From an uncultured Coriobacteriaceae bacterium (GTDB lineage: Bacteria > Actinomycetota > Coriobacteriia > Coriobacteriales > Atopobiaceae): a DNA stretch of 42,895 nt. Shown here piece after piece: positions 25,816 to 33,408 of this stretch; within the stretch, counting starts at the first letter, position 1; each line of letters begins with the position of its first letter. The notes below the pieces were generated by a model. The model was given only the letters and a program-made list of their open reading frames with translations. It had not been told where the DNA came from and did no database searches. The translations under genes and the position numbers were made by a program. The stretch lies in the NCBI GenBank assembly GCA_902793465.1, contig CADBDT010000019.1, positions 1 through 42,895 on the forward strand. The letters run 5' to 3'.

Positions 25816-26907
25816 CTAATGCTTGGCCTCGAAGTCCTTCATAAAGTCGACGAGCGCCTGTACGCCCTCAACGGGCATGGCGTTGTAGATGCTGGCGCGC
25901 ATGCCGCCCACGGACCTGTGGCCCTTGAGGTTCTCCAGGCCAGCTGCCTTGGACTCCTTAACAAACTCGGCATCCAGGTTGGCATCGCCGGTAACAAACG
26001 GAACGTTCATGAGCGAGCGGTCCTCGGCACGTACGGTGCCCTTAAACAGCTCGGACTCGTCCAGGAAGTCGTAGAGAATCTTGGCCTTGGCCTCGTTGAT
26101 CTCCTTCATGGCTGCAAGGCCGCCCTTGCCCTTGAGCCACTTGAACACCTTGCCGCACACGTAGATGGACCAGCAGTTGGGTGTGTTGTACATGGAGCCG
26201 GCATCGGCTTGGGTCTTCCACTGCAGCATGGTGGGAACGTCCGCTATGTCGTCTGTGGCAATAAGGTCCTCGCGAATTACGGAGATTACCAGGCCTGCGG
26301 GTCCAACGTTCTTTTGCACGCCACCGTAAATTACGCCGTACTTCTGCACGTCGTGGGGCTGGCTCAGGAACATGGAGCTTACGTCGCTTACGAGCAGCTT
26401 GCCCTTGGTGTTGGGAAGCTCGTGGTAAACGGTGCCGTAGATGGTGTTGTTCTCGCAAATGTACACATAGTCTGCGTCGTCGCGAATGGCGAGGTCGGAG
26501 CAGTCGGGAATATAGGAGAAGGTCTCGTCGGCGCTGCTTGCAACGGCCTGCGCATCAATAAAGCGGCCAGCCTCCTGGAAGGCCTTCTTTGCCCACATGC
26601 CAGTAATAATGTAGTCGGCCTTCTTGTTTGCTCCGGGAAGATTGCAGATGTTAAGGGGAATGGCGGCAAACTGCTGGGATGCGCCACCCTGCAGGAAGAG
26701 TACCTTGTAGTTGCTGGGGATACCCATAAGGTCGCGAAGGTCTGCCTCTGCATCGTCAATGATCTTTTGGAACATGGCTGAGCGGTGGCTCATCTCCATT
26801 ACGCTCATGCCGCAGCCGCGATAGTCGAGCGTCTCTTCGGCGCACTCGCGCAGGACGTCCTCGGGCAGCACTGCCGGGCCGGCGGAGAAGTTGTAGACTC
26901 TGCTCAT
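25816..26907 (-). CDS. serC: Phosphoserine aminotransferase
   Basis: A 363-aa PLP-dependent class V aminotransferase that converts 3-phosphohydroxypyruvate and glutamate to phosphoserine and 2-oxoglutarate in serine synthesis (also used in pyridoxine synthesis in some bacteria). The N-terminus YNFSAGPAVLPEDVL and GMSVMEMSHRS are diagnostic of SerC; the PLP lysine is Lys199 in YGGVQKNVGPAG; the C-terminus has HRSVGGMRASIYNAMP. The ATG at 26905-26907 is preferred to a longer ORF because homology starts there. It is monocistronic; no serA or serB is adjacent. A candidate promoter lies at 26981-27008. Confidence 0.96.
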   Translation of the reverse strand: MSRVYNFSAGPAVLPEDVLRECAEETLDYRGCGMSVMEMSHRSAMFQKIIDDAEADLRDLMGIPSNYKVLFLQGGASQQFAAIPLNICNLPGANKKADYIITGMWAKKAFQEAGRFIDAQAVASSADETFSYIPDCSDLAIRDDADYVYICENNTIYGTVYHELPNTKGKLLVSDVSSMFLSQPHDVQKYGVIYGGVQKNVGPAGLVISVIREDLIATDDIADVPTMLQWKTQADAGSMYNTPNCWSIYVCGKVFKWLKGKGGLAAMKEINEAKAKILYDFLDESELFKGTVRAEDRSLMNVPFVTGDANLDAEFVKESKAAGLENLKGHRSVGGMRASIYNAMPVEGVQALVDFMKDFEAKH

Positions 26908-26980
26908 AACATTGCCTTTCTCGTGGTTCCTTGTCGCACATACACATACGGTGTGACCGCGCAACACAGAATAGCCCACT

Positions 26981-27008
26981 GGTATAAATGTGTACGCATT
27001 GCTTGCAA
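26981..27008 (-). promoter_or_regulatory. Candidate serC promoter
   Basis: On the minus strand TTGCAA (27003-27008) and TATACC (26981-26986) are separated by 16 bp, about 75 nt before the serC start. The match to the -35/-10 consensus is fair only. Confidence 0.35.
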
Positions 27009-27047
27009 AAACCACAAGTAGGGAACAAGACGGAAACGTGACAGAGC

Positions 27048-27085
27048 GGCCTTGCAACGAAGGGGCGCCCCTTCGTTGCAAGGCC
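27048..27085. repeat. 38-bp perfect palindrome
   Basis: The two 19-nt halves, GGCCTTGCAACGAAGGGGC and its exact complement, meet with no loop at 27066/27067. It lies between the divergent serC and 27184 genes, so terminator function is unlikely; it could bind a dimeric protein or form a cruciform. Confidence 0.9.
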
Positions 27086-27183
27086 AACGCGCCGGAGAGG
27101 ACACATTGCCTGAACCGTGTTTGTAGCCCACGGAGTGGCCCACTTGCTTTAAACTGCTTGTTGAGCAACGTTTAGGAGGGCAA

Positions 27184-27963
27184 ATGAGAGGCAAACCTAA
27201 CATCGCGTTACGCATTCTTGCGGTTGCGGGCATTGTTGTGGTGGCCTACGCAATTATTCTTTGCATAAGCGCGTCGCATCTTCTGGGTACTGTGGAGAGC
27301 CTTAGCGCAAAGGCAACCACCTGTCAACAACAGATGGACGAGGGCAACATTACCGAGGCCGTAACGTCGCTTAGGAACATGGCCAAGGACTGCGAGTCGC
27401 TTAAGAGCGAGGCGGACATGCCGCAGTGGCAAATAGCCAGCGTTCTGCCTGTAATTGGCGACGACGTGCGCTGCGCGCGCGGTCTGGCCACCATTGGGGA
27501 TTCGCTTTCCAACGATGCGCTCATTCCTGTGCTCAAGGAGGCGGACGACCTAGGTATTCTGGACCAAGAGAACATCGATGCCCTAAACGGCCTTATTGGC
27601 AGCGTGGGCCAGGACGTAACGGGCACCGGCAACGGGACCGGTTCCAGCTCCGATGCACAGAAGCTTAACGACAGCCTTACCCTCATAGGTACCCTTGTTA
27701 CCATGTTTACCGAAAAATCCGCCGACGTGGACGAGCTTATGGCCTCTCTTACCAAGGCGCGTACCGTGCTGGACGAGTGCCGCCACATTGCCGACACGCT
27801 GCCAGAATCGCACTTTGAGCAGCTTAAGAAGGCAGCGAGCCAGGTAAAGACGTTCTTGGACGATGCCGACGACACCCTGGATGGCATAGAGGCGTTTATT
27901 GCCGAGGTTAATTCGGGCATAAGCTCGCTGTTTTCGGGCGTCTCCGCTGCCCCGGCAGCCTAG
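27184..27963 (+). CDS. Membrane-anchored helical protein, weakly DUF4012-like
   Basis: A 259-aa protein with one N-terminal helix (about 9-31) and an extracytoplasmic, mostly helical body. QWQIASVLPVIGDDVRCARG (about 81-100) resembles the start region of DUF4012 proteins, but the rest of that domain is missing and the match is low confidence. A Gly/Thr/Ser linker (about 141-155) splits two helical halves rich in heptad-like Leu/Asp patterns. The C-terminus is Ala/Pro-rich. The ATG follows AGGAGGGCAA. It appears to be a single-gene unit ended by a hairpin at 27971-27997. Confidence 0.7.
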   Translation: MRGKPNIALRILAVAGIVVVAYAIILCISASHLLGTVESLSAKATTCQQQMDEGNITEAVTSLRNMAKDCESLKSEADMPQWQIASVLPVIGDDVRCARGLATIGDSLSNDALIPVLKEADDLGILDQENIDALNGLIGSVGQDVTGTGNGTGSSSDAQKLNDSLTLIGTLVTMFTEKSADVDELMASLTKARTVLDECRHIADTLPESHFEQLKKAASQVKTFLDDADDTLDGIEAFIAEVNSGISSLFSGVSAAPAA

Positions 27964-27970
27964 CGGAAAA

Positions 27971-27997
27971 CCCATGATGGCGAACCGTGCTCATGGG
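27971..27997 (+). terminator. Hairpin after the 27184 gene
   Basis: CCCATGA and TCATGGG form a perfect 7-bp stem with a 13-nt loop 8 nt past the stop codon. No U-run follows. Confidence 0.4.
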
Positions 27998-28155
27998 AAA
28001 GCCTGGAAGGATGGAGCTTGGGAGAGGCTTTAGAAAACAGTGCGGTCTCATTTCTTTCGTGCGTGCTTTGTGCTAAGCTCACGCATCGCGTTGCGCTCGA
28101 TTAGAATGGAACCCAAACATAGTATGCAATGCGAGCGCGCGAGGAGGTGACCGTT

Positions 28156-29673
28156 ATGGCAGATATAGGAATTCAACTAAACGGCACTATGCTGCAGGGA
28201 TTCTCTTGGAATCTGCCCCCCGACGGGCAACATTGGCGTCGCTTGGCTCGACTTGCTCCGCGTTTGGCGGAGGAAGGCTTTACCTCGGTCTGGATGCCAC
28301 CGGCATACAAGGGCACGGGAGGCAACAACGACGTAGGCTATGGCGTGTACGACCTGTGGGACCTGGGAGAATTTGACCAACGTGGCAGCGTGGCCACAAA
28401 GTACGGCACGCGCAAAGAATACCAGACGGCCGTAAACGCCCTGCGTGAGGCGGGCATAAACGTACTGGCGGACATCGTTCTTAACCATCGCCTGGGTGCG
28501 GACGGCACGCAGCGCGTAATGGCCACCGAGGTGGCCCGCGACAACCGCAACTACGCGCTGGACGAGCCGAAGCCAAACCCCAGGCCCATTACGGCCTACA
28601 CCGTTTACAACTTTCCTGGCAGAGGCGGAGCCCTGGACGACTTTACCTGGAACTATCACATGTTTAAGGCCGTGGACTACGACCTCTCGCACGAGCGCGA
28701 GGGCATTTTCCTGCTTGAGGGCAAAAAGTGGGACGAGGACGTGGACCACGAAAACGGAAACTTTGACTACCTTATGGGCGCGGATGTGGACCTGCACGAC
28801 GAGCGGGTGTACGCGCAGCTTGTAAAGTGGGGCTCGTGGTACCTTAACGAGACCGGCGTGGACGGCGTGCGTCTGGACGCCATAAAGCACATGAGTCGCG
28901 ACTTTTACCTGCGTTGGCTCAACGACATGCGTGTTGCCACGGGCCGTGAGCTCTTTTGCGTAGGCGAGTACTGGCTGGCCGACGTGGGTGCGCTCAAGTA
29001 CTACTTGGGCGAAGAGAAGGCCATGAGCCTGTTTGACGTGCCACTGCACTTTAAGTTTTTCCACGCGTCTCACGACCGCGCGCGCATAGACTTCAAGCAC
29101 ATTTTGTGCGACACGCTGGTAGATGCGGACCCGGTACACGCGGTAACCTTTGTGGACAATCACGACACCCAGCCCAACCAGGCGCTGGAGTCCACTGTGG
29201 AGGCGTGGTTTAAGCCGGTTGCGTACTCGCTCATCCTGCTGCGCGAGGCAGGCTACCCGTGCGTGTTCTTTGCGGACCTCTACGGCCTGCCCAACGACCG
29301 CATACCCGCGGTTGCCGAGCTCCCGCTGCTGCTGGAGATCCGTCGTCGCTTTGCCTTTGGGGAACAGGTTGACTCCTTTGACGAGTCCGACCTTGTGGCC
29401 TGGCAGCGCAAGGGCGACGATGCCCACGAGATGAGCGGTTGTGTGGTGGTGCTTTCGAGCCGCGATGGCAACGAACAGCCTGTGCAAAAGACACTTGATT
29501 TGGGAAAAGAGCACGCTGGCGAGGAGTGGGTCTGCGTTCTTGGAGAAAACCACGGGTCCGTGGAGGTAAACGAGGACGGCGAGGCCACGTTTGTGGTGGG
29601 CAACAGCATGATTTCCGTTTTCCTGCACGTGGAGGCCGCTCGCTCGTTGGACAACATACCTATTAACATTTAG
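28156..29673 (+). CDS. Cytoplasmic alpha-amylase (GH13)
   Basis: A 505-aa glycoside hydrolase family 13 enzyme of the intracellular AmyS type, cleaving alpha-1,4-glucans or maltodextrins. No signal peptide. LQGFSWNLPPDGQHW at the N-terminus is typical of this subgroup. Conserved regions: ADIVLNHR (105-112), GVDGVRLDAIKH with nucleophile Asp241, CVGEYW with acid Glu271, and FVDNHDTQ with Asp337. The ATG at 28156 has GGAGGTGA ahead; the longer ORF start at 28129 lacks it. It is the first gene of a co-directional run reaching 33302 with no evident metabolic link to pyrE. Confidence 0.94.
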   Translation: MADIGIQLNGTMLQGFSWNLPPDGQHWRRLARLAPRLAEEGFTSVWMPPAYKGTGGNNDVGYGVYDLWDLGEFDQRGSVATKYGTRKEYQTAVNALREAGINVLADIVLNHRLGADGTQRVMATEVARDNRNYALDEPKPNPRPITAYTVYNFPGRGGALDDFTWNYHMFKAVDYDLSHEREGIFLLEGKKWDEDVDHENGNFDYLMGADVDLHDERVYAQLVKWGSWYLNETGVDGVRLDAIKHMSRDFYLRWLNDMRVATGRELFCVGEYWLADVGALKYYLGEEKAMSLFDVPLHFKFFHASHDRARIDFKHILCDTLVDADPVHAVTFVDNHDTQPNQALESTVEAWFKPVAYSLILLREAGYPCVFFADLYGLPNDRIPAVAELPLLLEIRRRFAFGEQVDSFDESDLVAWQRKGDDAHEMSGCVVVLSSRDGNEQPVQKTLDLGKEHAGEEWVCVLGENHGSVEVNEDGEATFVVGNSMISVFLHVEAARSLDNIPINI

Positions 29674-29731
29674 CTCGCAAAAGGCGGCGCGTTGGCGGCC
29701 TGCCCGCTGGCGCATGACAAAAGGAGGAACC

Positions 29732-30367
29732 ATGGCAACCAAGACCGATGTAGCAAAGGCGCTCTTGTCCATTCGTGCGGTGTTCTTGCGCCCCAACGAG
29801 CCCTTTACCTGGGCTAGTGGCATAAAGAGCCCCATCTATTGCGACAACCGCCTTACGCTGAGCTACCCCGAGGTGCGCACGCTCATAGACGAGGCGCTGG
29901 CCCAGAAGACCCGCGAGCTGTATCCCGACGTGCAAATGCTCATGGGTACCTCCACGGCGGGCATTGCCCATGCGGCCATTGCGGCGGATCGCCTTGGCAT
30001 TCCCATGGGATACGTTCGTGGCTCCGCCAAGGACCACGGTCGTCAGAACCAGATTGAGGGTCGCTGCGAGCCGGGTACCAAGGTAGTGGTTATAGAGGAC
30101 CTTATCTCCACCGGCGGATCCGTGTTGGAGTGCGTGGACCCGCTGCGCGAGGCGGGTGCGGACGTGCTGGGCGTGGTGAGCATCTTTACCTACGGCATGC
30201 AGCGCGGTCTTGACCGCCTTGCGGCCGACAACGTGGTAAACACAAGCCTGTGCGACCTGGACACGTTGGTGGACGTGGCCGTGGAGGAGGGCTACATAGA
30301 GCCTGAGGACAAGGCACGCCTGCTGCGCTTCCGCGACAACCCGTCCGACGAGAGCTGGATGGCATAG
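29732..30367 (+). CDS. pyrE: Orotate phosphoribosyltransferase
   Basis: A 211-aa enzyme that joins orotate to PRPP giving OMP, the fifth step of de novo UMP synthesis. The PRPP-binding motif VVVIEDLISTGGSV is at about 118-131; FTWASGIKSPIYCDNR near the N-terminus and AKDHGRQNQIEG in the mobile loop region are typical. The ATG at 29732 follows AAAGGAGGAACC exactly; a start six codons earlier overlaps that site and is rejected. It is 58 bp after the amylase. No other pyr gene is in the window. Confidence 0.95.
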   Translation: MATKTDVAKALLSIRAVFLRPNEPFTWASGIKSPIYCDNRLTLSYPEVRTLIDEALAQKTRELYPDVQMLMGTSTAGIAHAAIAADRLGIPMGYVRGSAKDHGRQNQIEGRCEPGTKVVVIEDLISTGGSVLECVDPLREAGADVLGVVSIFTYGMQRGLDRLAADNVVNTSLCDLDTLVDVAVEEGYIEPEDKARLLRFRDNPSDESWMA

Positions 30368-30396
30368 GCAGGCAGACAAGCCAGGCAAGCGGACGC

Positions 30397-30422
30397 GCGG
30401 GGTTGGGATTTTGCCACCCCGC
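30397..30422 (+). terminator. Hairpin between pyrE and the SixA-like gene
   Basis: GCGGGGT (30397-30403) pairs with ACCCCGC (30416-30422), extended by a GCGC block. It is 30 nt past the pyrE stop, with no strong U-run. It may reduce read-through into the next gene. Confidence 0.4.
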
Positions 30423-30470
30423 CGCGCCTGTTCGCACACAGGACCGCATTGCACGCGGAAGGGAGAGCGC

Positions 30471-30935
30471 ATGGCGCTTACGGTGGTTTTGGTACGGCAC
30501 GGCGAGGCAAAGGGCAAGAAGCTCGGTCAGACGGACTTCGAGCGCGAGCTTACCAGCAGGGGCGCCGCGGCGCTCGAGGCGGCGTTTCCGCAAACGTTTG
30601 CGCAGGTAAAGCCCACGCAGCAGAGCGAGCTTTGGGTTAGCAGCGCGGTTCGTGCCCGCCAGACGGCAGAGATTGCAAACAAGACGCTGTCCATTAAGAA
30701 CGTTCGCGAGATGGACTCGTTGTACGATCAGGACAAGGAAGCCTTTGTGGACGAGCTCTCGTGCACGAATGCCGATCTGGTGGTTGTGGTTGGCCACATT
30801 CCGTTTATGGAGGACGCCTGCGCCATGCTCACGGGAACTTTTTTGGGCTTTTCCACGGGTGCTGCGGCAGCAATTGAGCTGGGCGACTCCGGTCGCGGCA
30901 AGCTGCTGTGGTTTGTGTCGGGGCCAGAGGCTTAG
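30471..30935 (+). CDS. SixA-like histidine phosphatase
   Basis: A 154-aa protein of the histidine phosphatase (phosphoglycerate-mutase-like) superfamily. LVRHGEA (about 7-13) is the catalytic RHG motif; SSAVRARQTAE (about 59-69) is the second Arg region; VVVVGHIPFMEDA (about 102-114) carries the second catalytic His. The short length and GHIPF resemble SixA, which dephosphorylates phospho-His in signalling proteins; small-molecule substrates are also possible. ATG 30471 follows AAGGGAGA. Confidence 0.88.
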   Translation: MALTVVLVRHGEAKGKKLGQTDFERELTSRGAAALEAAFPQTFAQVKPTQQSELWVSSAVRARQTAEIANKTLSIKNVREMDSLYDQDKEAFVDELSCTNADLVVVVGHIPFMEDACAMLTGTFLGFSTGAAAAIELGDSGRGKLLWFVSGPEA

Positions 30936-30953
30936 GCATCGGTTTCTGGCGGC

Positions 30954-32180
30954 ATGAGTAGTCACAACAAACAAGGTGGACGCCTCTCTGCGTTGCTGGG
31001 GTTCGTAGCAGTGTTTACGTTCCTGCTGGCCTTGGTCATTGCGCTGCTATTTACGCAGCCGGCCATGCGCTCGTTTGTTGCGTCGGCGGGCGTTCCTCTA
31101 AACAGGCTTGTGCCAGACATTGTGGTGGACTCCTACGCCAAGGACCCCGAGCAAATTTTGGCGGCATCCAACGAGCAGGGCTTGGCATACGGCTCGCTCA
31201 GCGATGGCCAAAAGGTGCTTTATCTGCAGTTCCTGGAAGGGGTCAACGCGCTGCAGGAGGTCTTTGAGGTACGTCATGCCACAAAGGAGGACGTGGAGCC
31301 GGCATACCATGCAATGGTGATGGATCATCCCGAGCTCTTTTGGGTGGATGGCTCCACGCGCTACCTGTACTACGAGAGCAGCGACGTGGTGCAGGTTACC
31401 CCAGGCTATTGCGTGCCGCTGGACGAGGTGGAGCATATGCGCGGGCAAATAGAGCAGGTGGCGGACGAGTTCATAGGTTCTTTGCCAGCGGACGCAAGTG
31501 ACTACGACAAGGCCAAGGCTGCTTACGAATACATTATTAACACCACGGACTACGACATAAGCGCAAGTCAGAACCAGAACATCCAAAGCGTGCTCTTGGG
31601 CCATGCCTCGGTATGTGCTGGATACGCGAGGGCGTATCAATACCTGCTTATGCGTGCAGGTGTGTTCTGTTCGTTTGTGGAGGGTCGCATTCCCTCGTCG
31701 GGCGAGGACCATTCGTGGAACATCGTGCGCATGGACGGGGAGTATACGTACGTGGACGTTACCTGGGGCGACCCAACCTACCCAGGTCTGGAAACCGAAA
31801 ACATGGGCATATCCTACGATTACCTGGGCCTAACCACCCAAGAGATGCTGCGCGACGACCACGAGTTTTCCGATTTGGACATGTGGCCGGAGTGCGAATC
31901 CGTGGACTGTAGCTACTACGCGCGTGAGGGCTTGCTGTTTGACGGCTACGACGAGGTGACGCTTTCTGAGGCATTTTGGAGGCAGGCCAATGCTGGCATT
32001 GCGCCCATTGCGTTTAAGTTCTCCGACCAGGGGAGCTACGATCAGGCCTGTGCGAGCATAGGAGCCGGAACGTTTTTGGGAGACGATTTGCGCCAGCGCC
32101 TGGCGAGCGCCCAAGACCAAAGCTTTACGTATCAGTATCAGAATTCGGATCAGCTGTACATAATAAAGCTGTTCGTGTAG
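30954..32180 (+). CDS. Membrane-anchored transglutaminase-like protein
   Basis: A 408-aa protein with an N-terminal membrane helix (about 12-34) and an outside body. Residues about 185-275 form a transglutaminase-like cysteine-protease fold (PF01841): Cys221 in GHASVCAGYARAYQYL, His253 in EDHSWNIV and Asp268 in YVDVTWGDP, so the triad is complete. Such proteins act as peptidases or cross-linkers at the cell surface. A ~75-residue C-terminal domain follows. It starts 18 nt after the SixA-like gene, with a weak ribosome site, suggesting coupling. Confidence 0.87.
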   Translation: MSSHNKQGGRLSALLGFVAVFTFLLALVIALLFTQPAMRSFVASAGVPLNRLVPDIVVDSYAKDPEQILAASNEQGLAYGSLSDGQKVLYLQFLEGVNALQEVFEVRHATKEDVEPAYHAMVMDHPELFWVDGSTRYLYYESSDVVQVTPGYCVPLDEVEHMRGQIEQVADEFIGSLPADASDYDKAKAAYEYIINTTDYDISASQNQNIQSVLLGHASVCAGYARAYQYLLMRAGVFCSFVEGRIPSSGEDHSWNIVRMDGEYTYVDVTWGDPTYPGLETENMGISYDYLGLTTQEMLRDDHEFSDLDMWPECESVDCSYYAREGLLFDGYDEVTLSEAFWRQANAGIAPIAFKFSDQGSYDQACASIGAGTFLGDDLRQRLASAQDQSFTYQYQNSDQLYIIKLFV

Positions 32181-32222
32181 GGGCGCCCGGCTGCCCAGAT
32201 GCCCCTGGTGGGGTAGGCGCCC
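32181..32222 (+). terminator. Hairpin after the transglutaminase-like gene
   Basis: GGGCGCC just after the stop pairs with GGCGCCC ending at 32222, with further G/C-rich pairing in the loop. It lies 21 nt before the next start and might attenuate expression of the nucleoid-protein gene. Confidence 0.35.
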
Positions 32223-32243
32223 GCATGGAGAGGACAAGAACAA

Positions 32244-33302
32244 ATGCTAAAGATAAACCACGCCATTTTGCATGCCTTCGACTTTGAGACCGGGTCGTGC
32301 TCGCTCTCCGAGCACGAGCTGGACATGGACGAAAAGCTCGTAAAGTCGTATGTGCGCCGCCACCTGCGCCGTTGCGTGGCAAGCGACCAAAACATGCATG
32401 GCGAGTTTGATCAGAACAGCGGTTTTGCCGAAGAGCTCGAGCTCTATTTGGGGCACCGCACCCACTTTATAGACCTCTCCAAGCAGATTGCGGAGTTCTT
32501 TTGGGACACGTTGCGCCGATGCGACGACCTGGTGCAGGCCGACCTTTTGGTGGCGGACTTCGAGGAAACCGCGGAGGCGCCCAAGGACGCAACCGACGAG
32601 GAGCTGGAAAAGTCCTTTTCGGGCGAGCCGACGCGTCGCTTTGCGGTAATACTCCTGCCGCGCAGCCAGACGTTTATGCACAGCATAGAGCATCCGTCGG
32701 GTGGCGCCTTTAACGAGATAGTGCGTCATGACGCAACCCTGCCCAACCCGTCTGCCAAGGTTAACACCTACGTGCTGGTGGACTGCAAGACCATGGCCAT
32801 AGACTACAGCGACAAGCTGCGCACGGTGGCCGAGGCCGAGGTGTGGATAATGCAAAACCTGCTGCTCAAGTGCTCGCGCGAGCCGTCGAGCCGCGAGGTA
32901 ATGCAAACGGTAACGGAGCTGGTGCAGGAGGTTGCCGAGACGGGCAACGTGAGCGTGGTAGAGGCCATTGGCCAGGCCAAGGCCGCCATGACCCGTGCGG
33001 CAAACGTGGAGGAGCGCCTGGAGCCCGTTGCCATTGGAAAGCAGGTGTTCGAGGACGAGCCGCGCCTTGCGGAGCGCTACGAGGAGCGCACGCGCGAGGC
33101 CGAGCTGCCCGAGGAGGTGGCCGTTGCCCCTGCCGCCGCACGCCGCCTGGCCAAGAGCCATCGGATTCGTACCGACACCGGTGTGGACATAACGTTTCCC
33201 AGCGATATGAGCGCCAATTCCGACTACCTTGCCTTCGAGCACGCCCCGGACGGCAGCATTTCCATCGTGATTCGCAACGTCCGCAGCATCGAGAACCGCT
33301 AA
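32244..33302 (+). CDS. Nucleoid-associated protein, NdpA/YejK family
   Basis: A 352-aa soluble protein resembling the 37-kDa nucleoid-associated protein family (PF04245, YejK/NdpA): N-terminal INHAILHAFDFETGSCSLSE, a central RRFAVILLPRSQTFMHSI region and a helical ~90-residue part. Family members bind DNA or the nucleoid; their roles are poorly defined. The C-terminal ~60 residues (RIRTDTGVDITFPSDM ... ISIVIRNVRSIENR) match the usual closing beta segment. ATG 32244 follows GGAGAGG. It is the last gene of the run and its stop touches the hairpin at 33302. Confidence 0.8.
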   Translation: MLKINHAILHAFDFETGSCSLSEHELDMDEKLVKSYVRRHLRRCVASDQNMHGEFDQNSGFAEELELYLGHRTHFIDLSKQIAEFFWDTLRRCDDLVQADLLVADFEETAEAPKDATDEELEKSFSGEPTRRFAVILLPRSQTFMHSIEHPSGGAFNEIVRHDATLPNPSAKVNTYVLVDCKTMAIDYSDKLRTVAEAEVWIMQNLLLKCSREPSSREVMQTVTELVQEVAETGNVSVVEAIGQAKAAMTRAANVEERLEPVAIGKQVFEDEPRLAERYEERTREAELPEEVAVAPAAARRLAKSHRIRTDTGVDITFPSDMSANSDYLAFEHAPDGSISIVIRNVRSIENR

Positions 33303-33405
33303 CCTCTCAAGGGGGAGTACCCCTCTTGAGAGGTACCAACCAAAAGGGAGTACCCCCCTTGAGAGGTACCAACCAAAAGGGAGTACCCCCCTTGAGAGGT
33401 GCGAG
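33302..33405. repeat. Terminator hairpin followed by 33-bp tandem repeats
   Basis: ACCTCTCAAG (33302-33311) and CTTGAGAGGT (33325-33334) form a perfect 10-bp stem, with GGGG/CCCC continuing it inside. Then a 33-bp unit (beginning AGGTACCAACCAAAAGGGAG) occurs at 33331-33363 and 33364-33396, and a third copy of its CTTGAGAGGT boundary follows. The extra right arms can all pair with the one left arm. It lies between convergent genes. Confidence 0.85.
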
Positions 33406-33408
33406 CCT

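Noticed and set aside
25816..27168. 450-aa version of SerC
   Set aside because: The 87 extra residues run across the candidate promoter and the 38-bp palindrome and lack SerC homology; the family start is at the ATG at 26905-26907.
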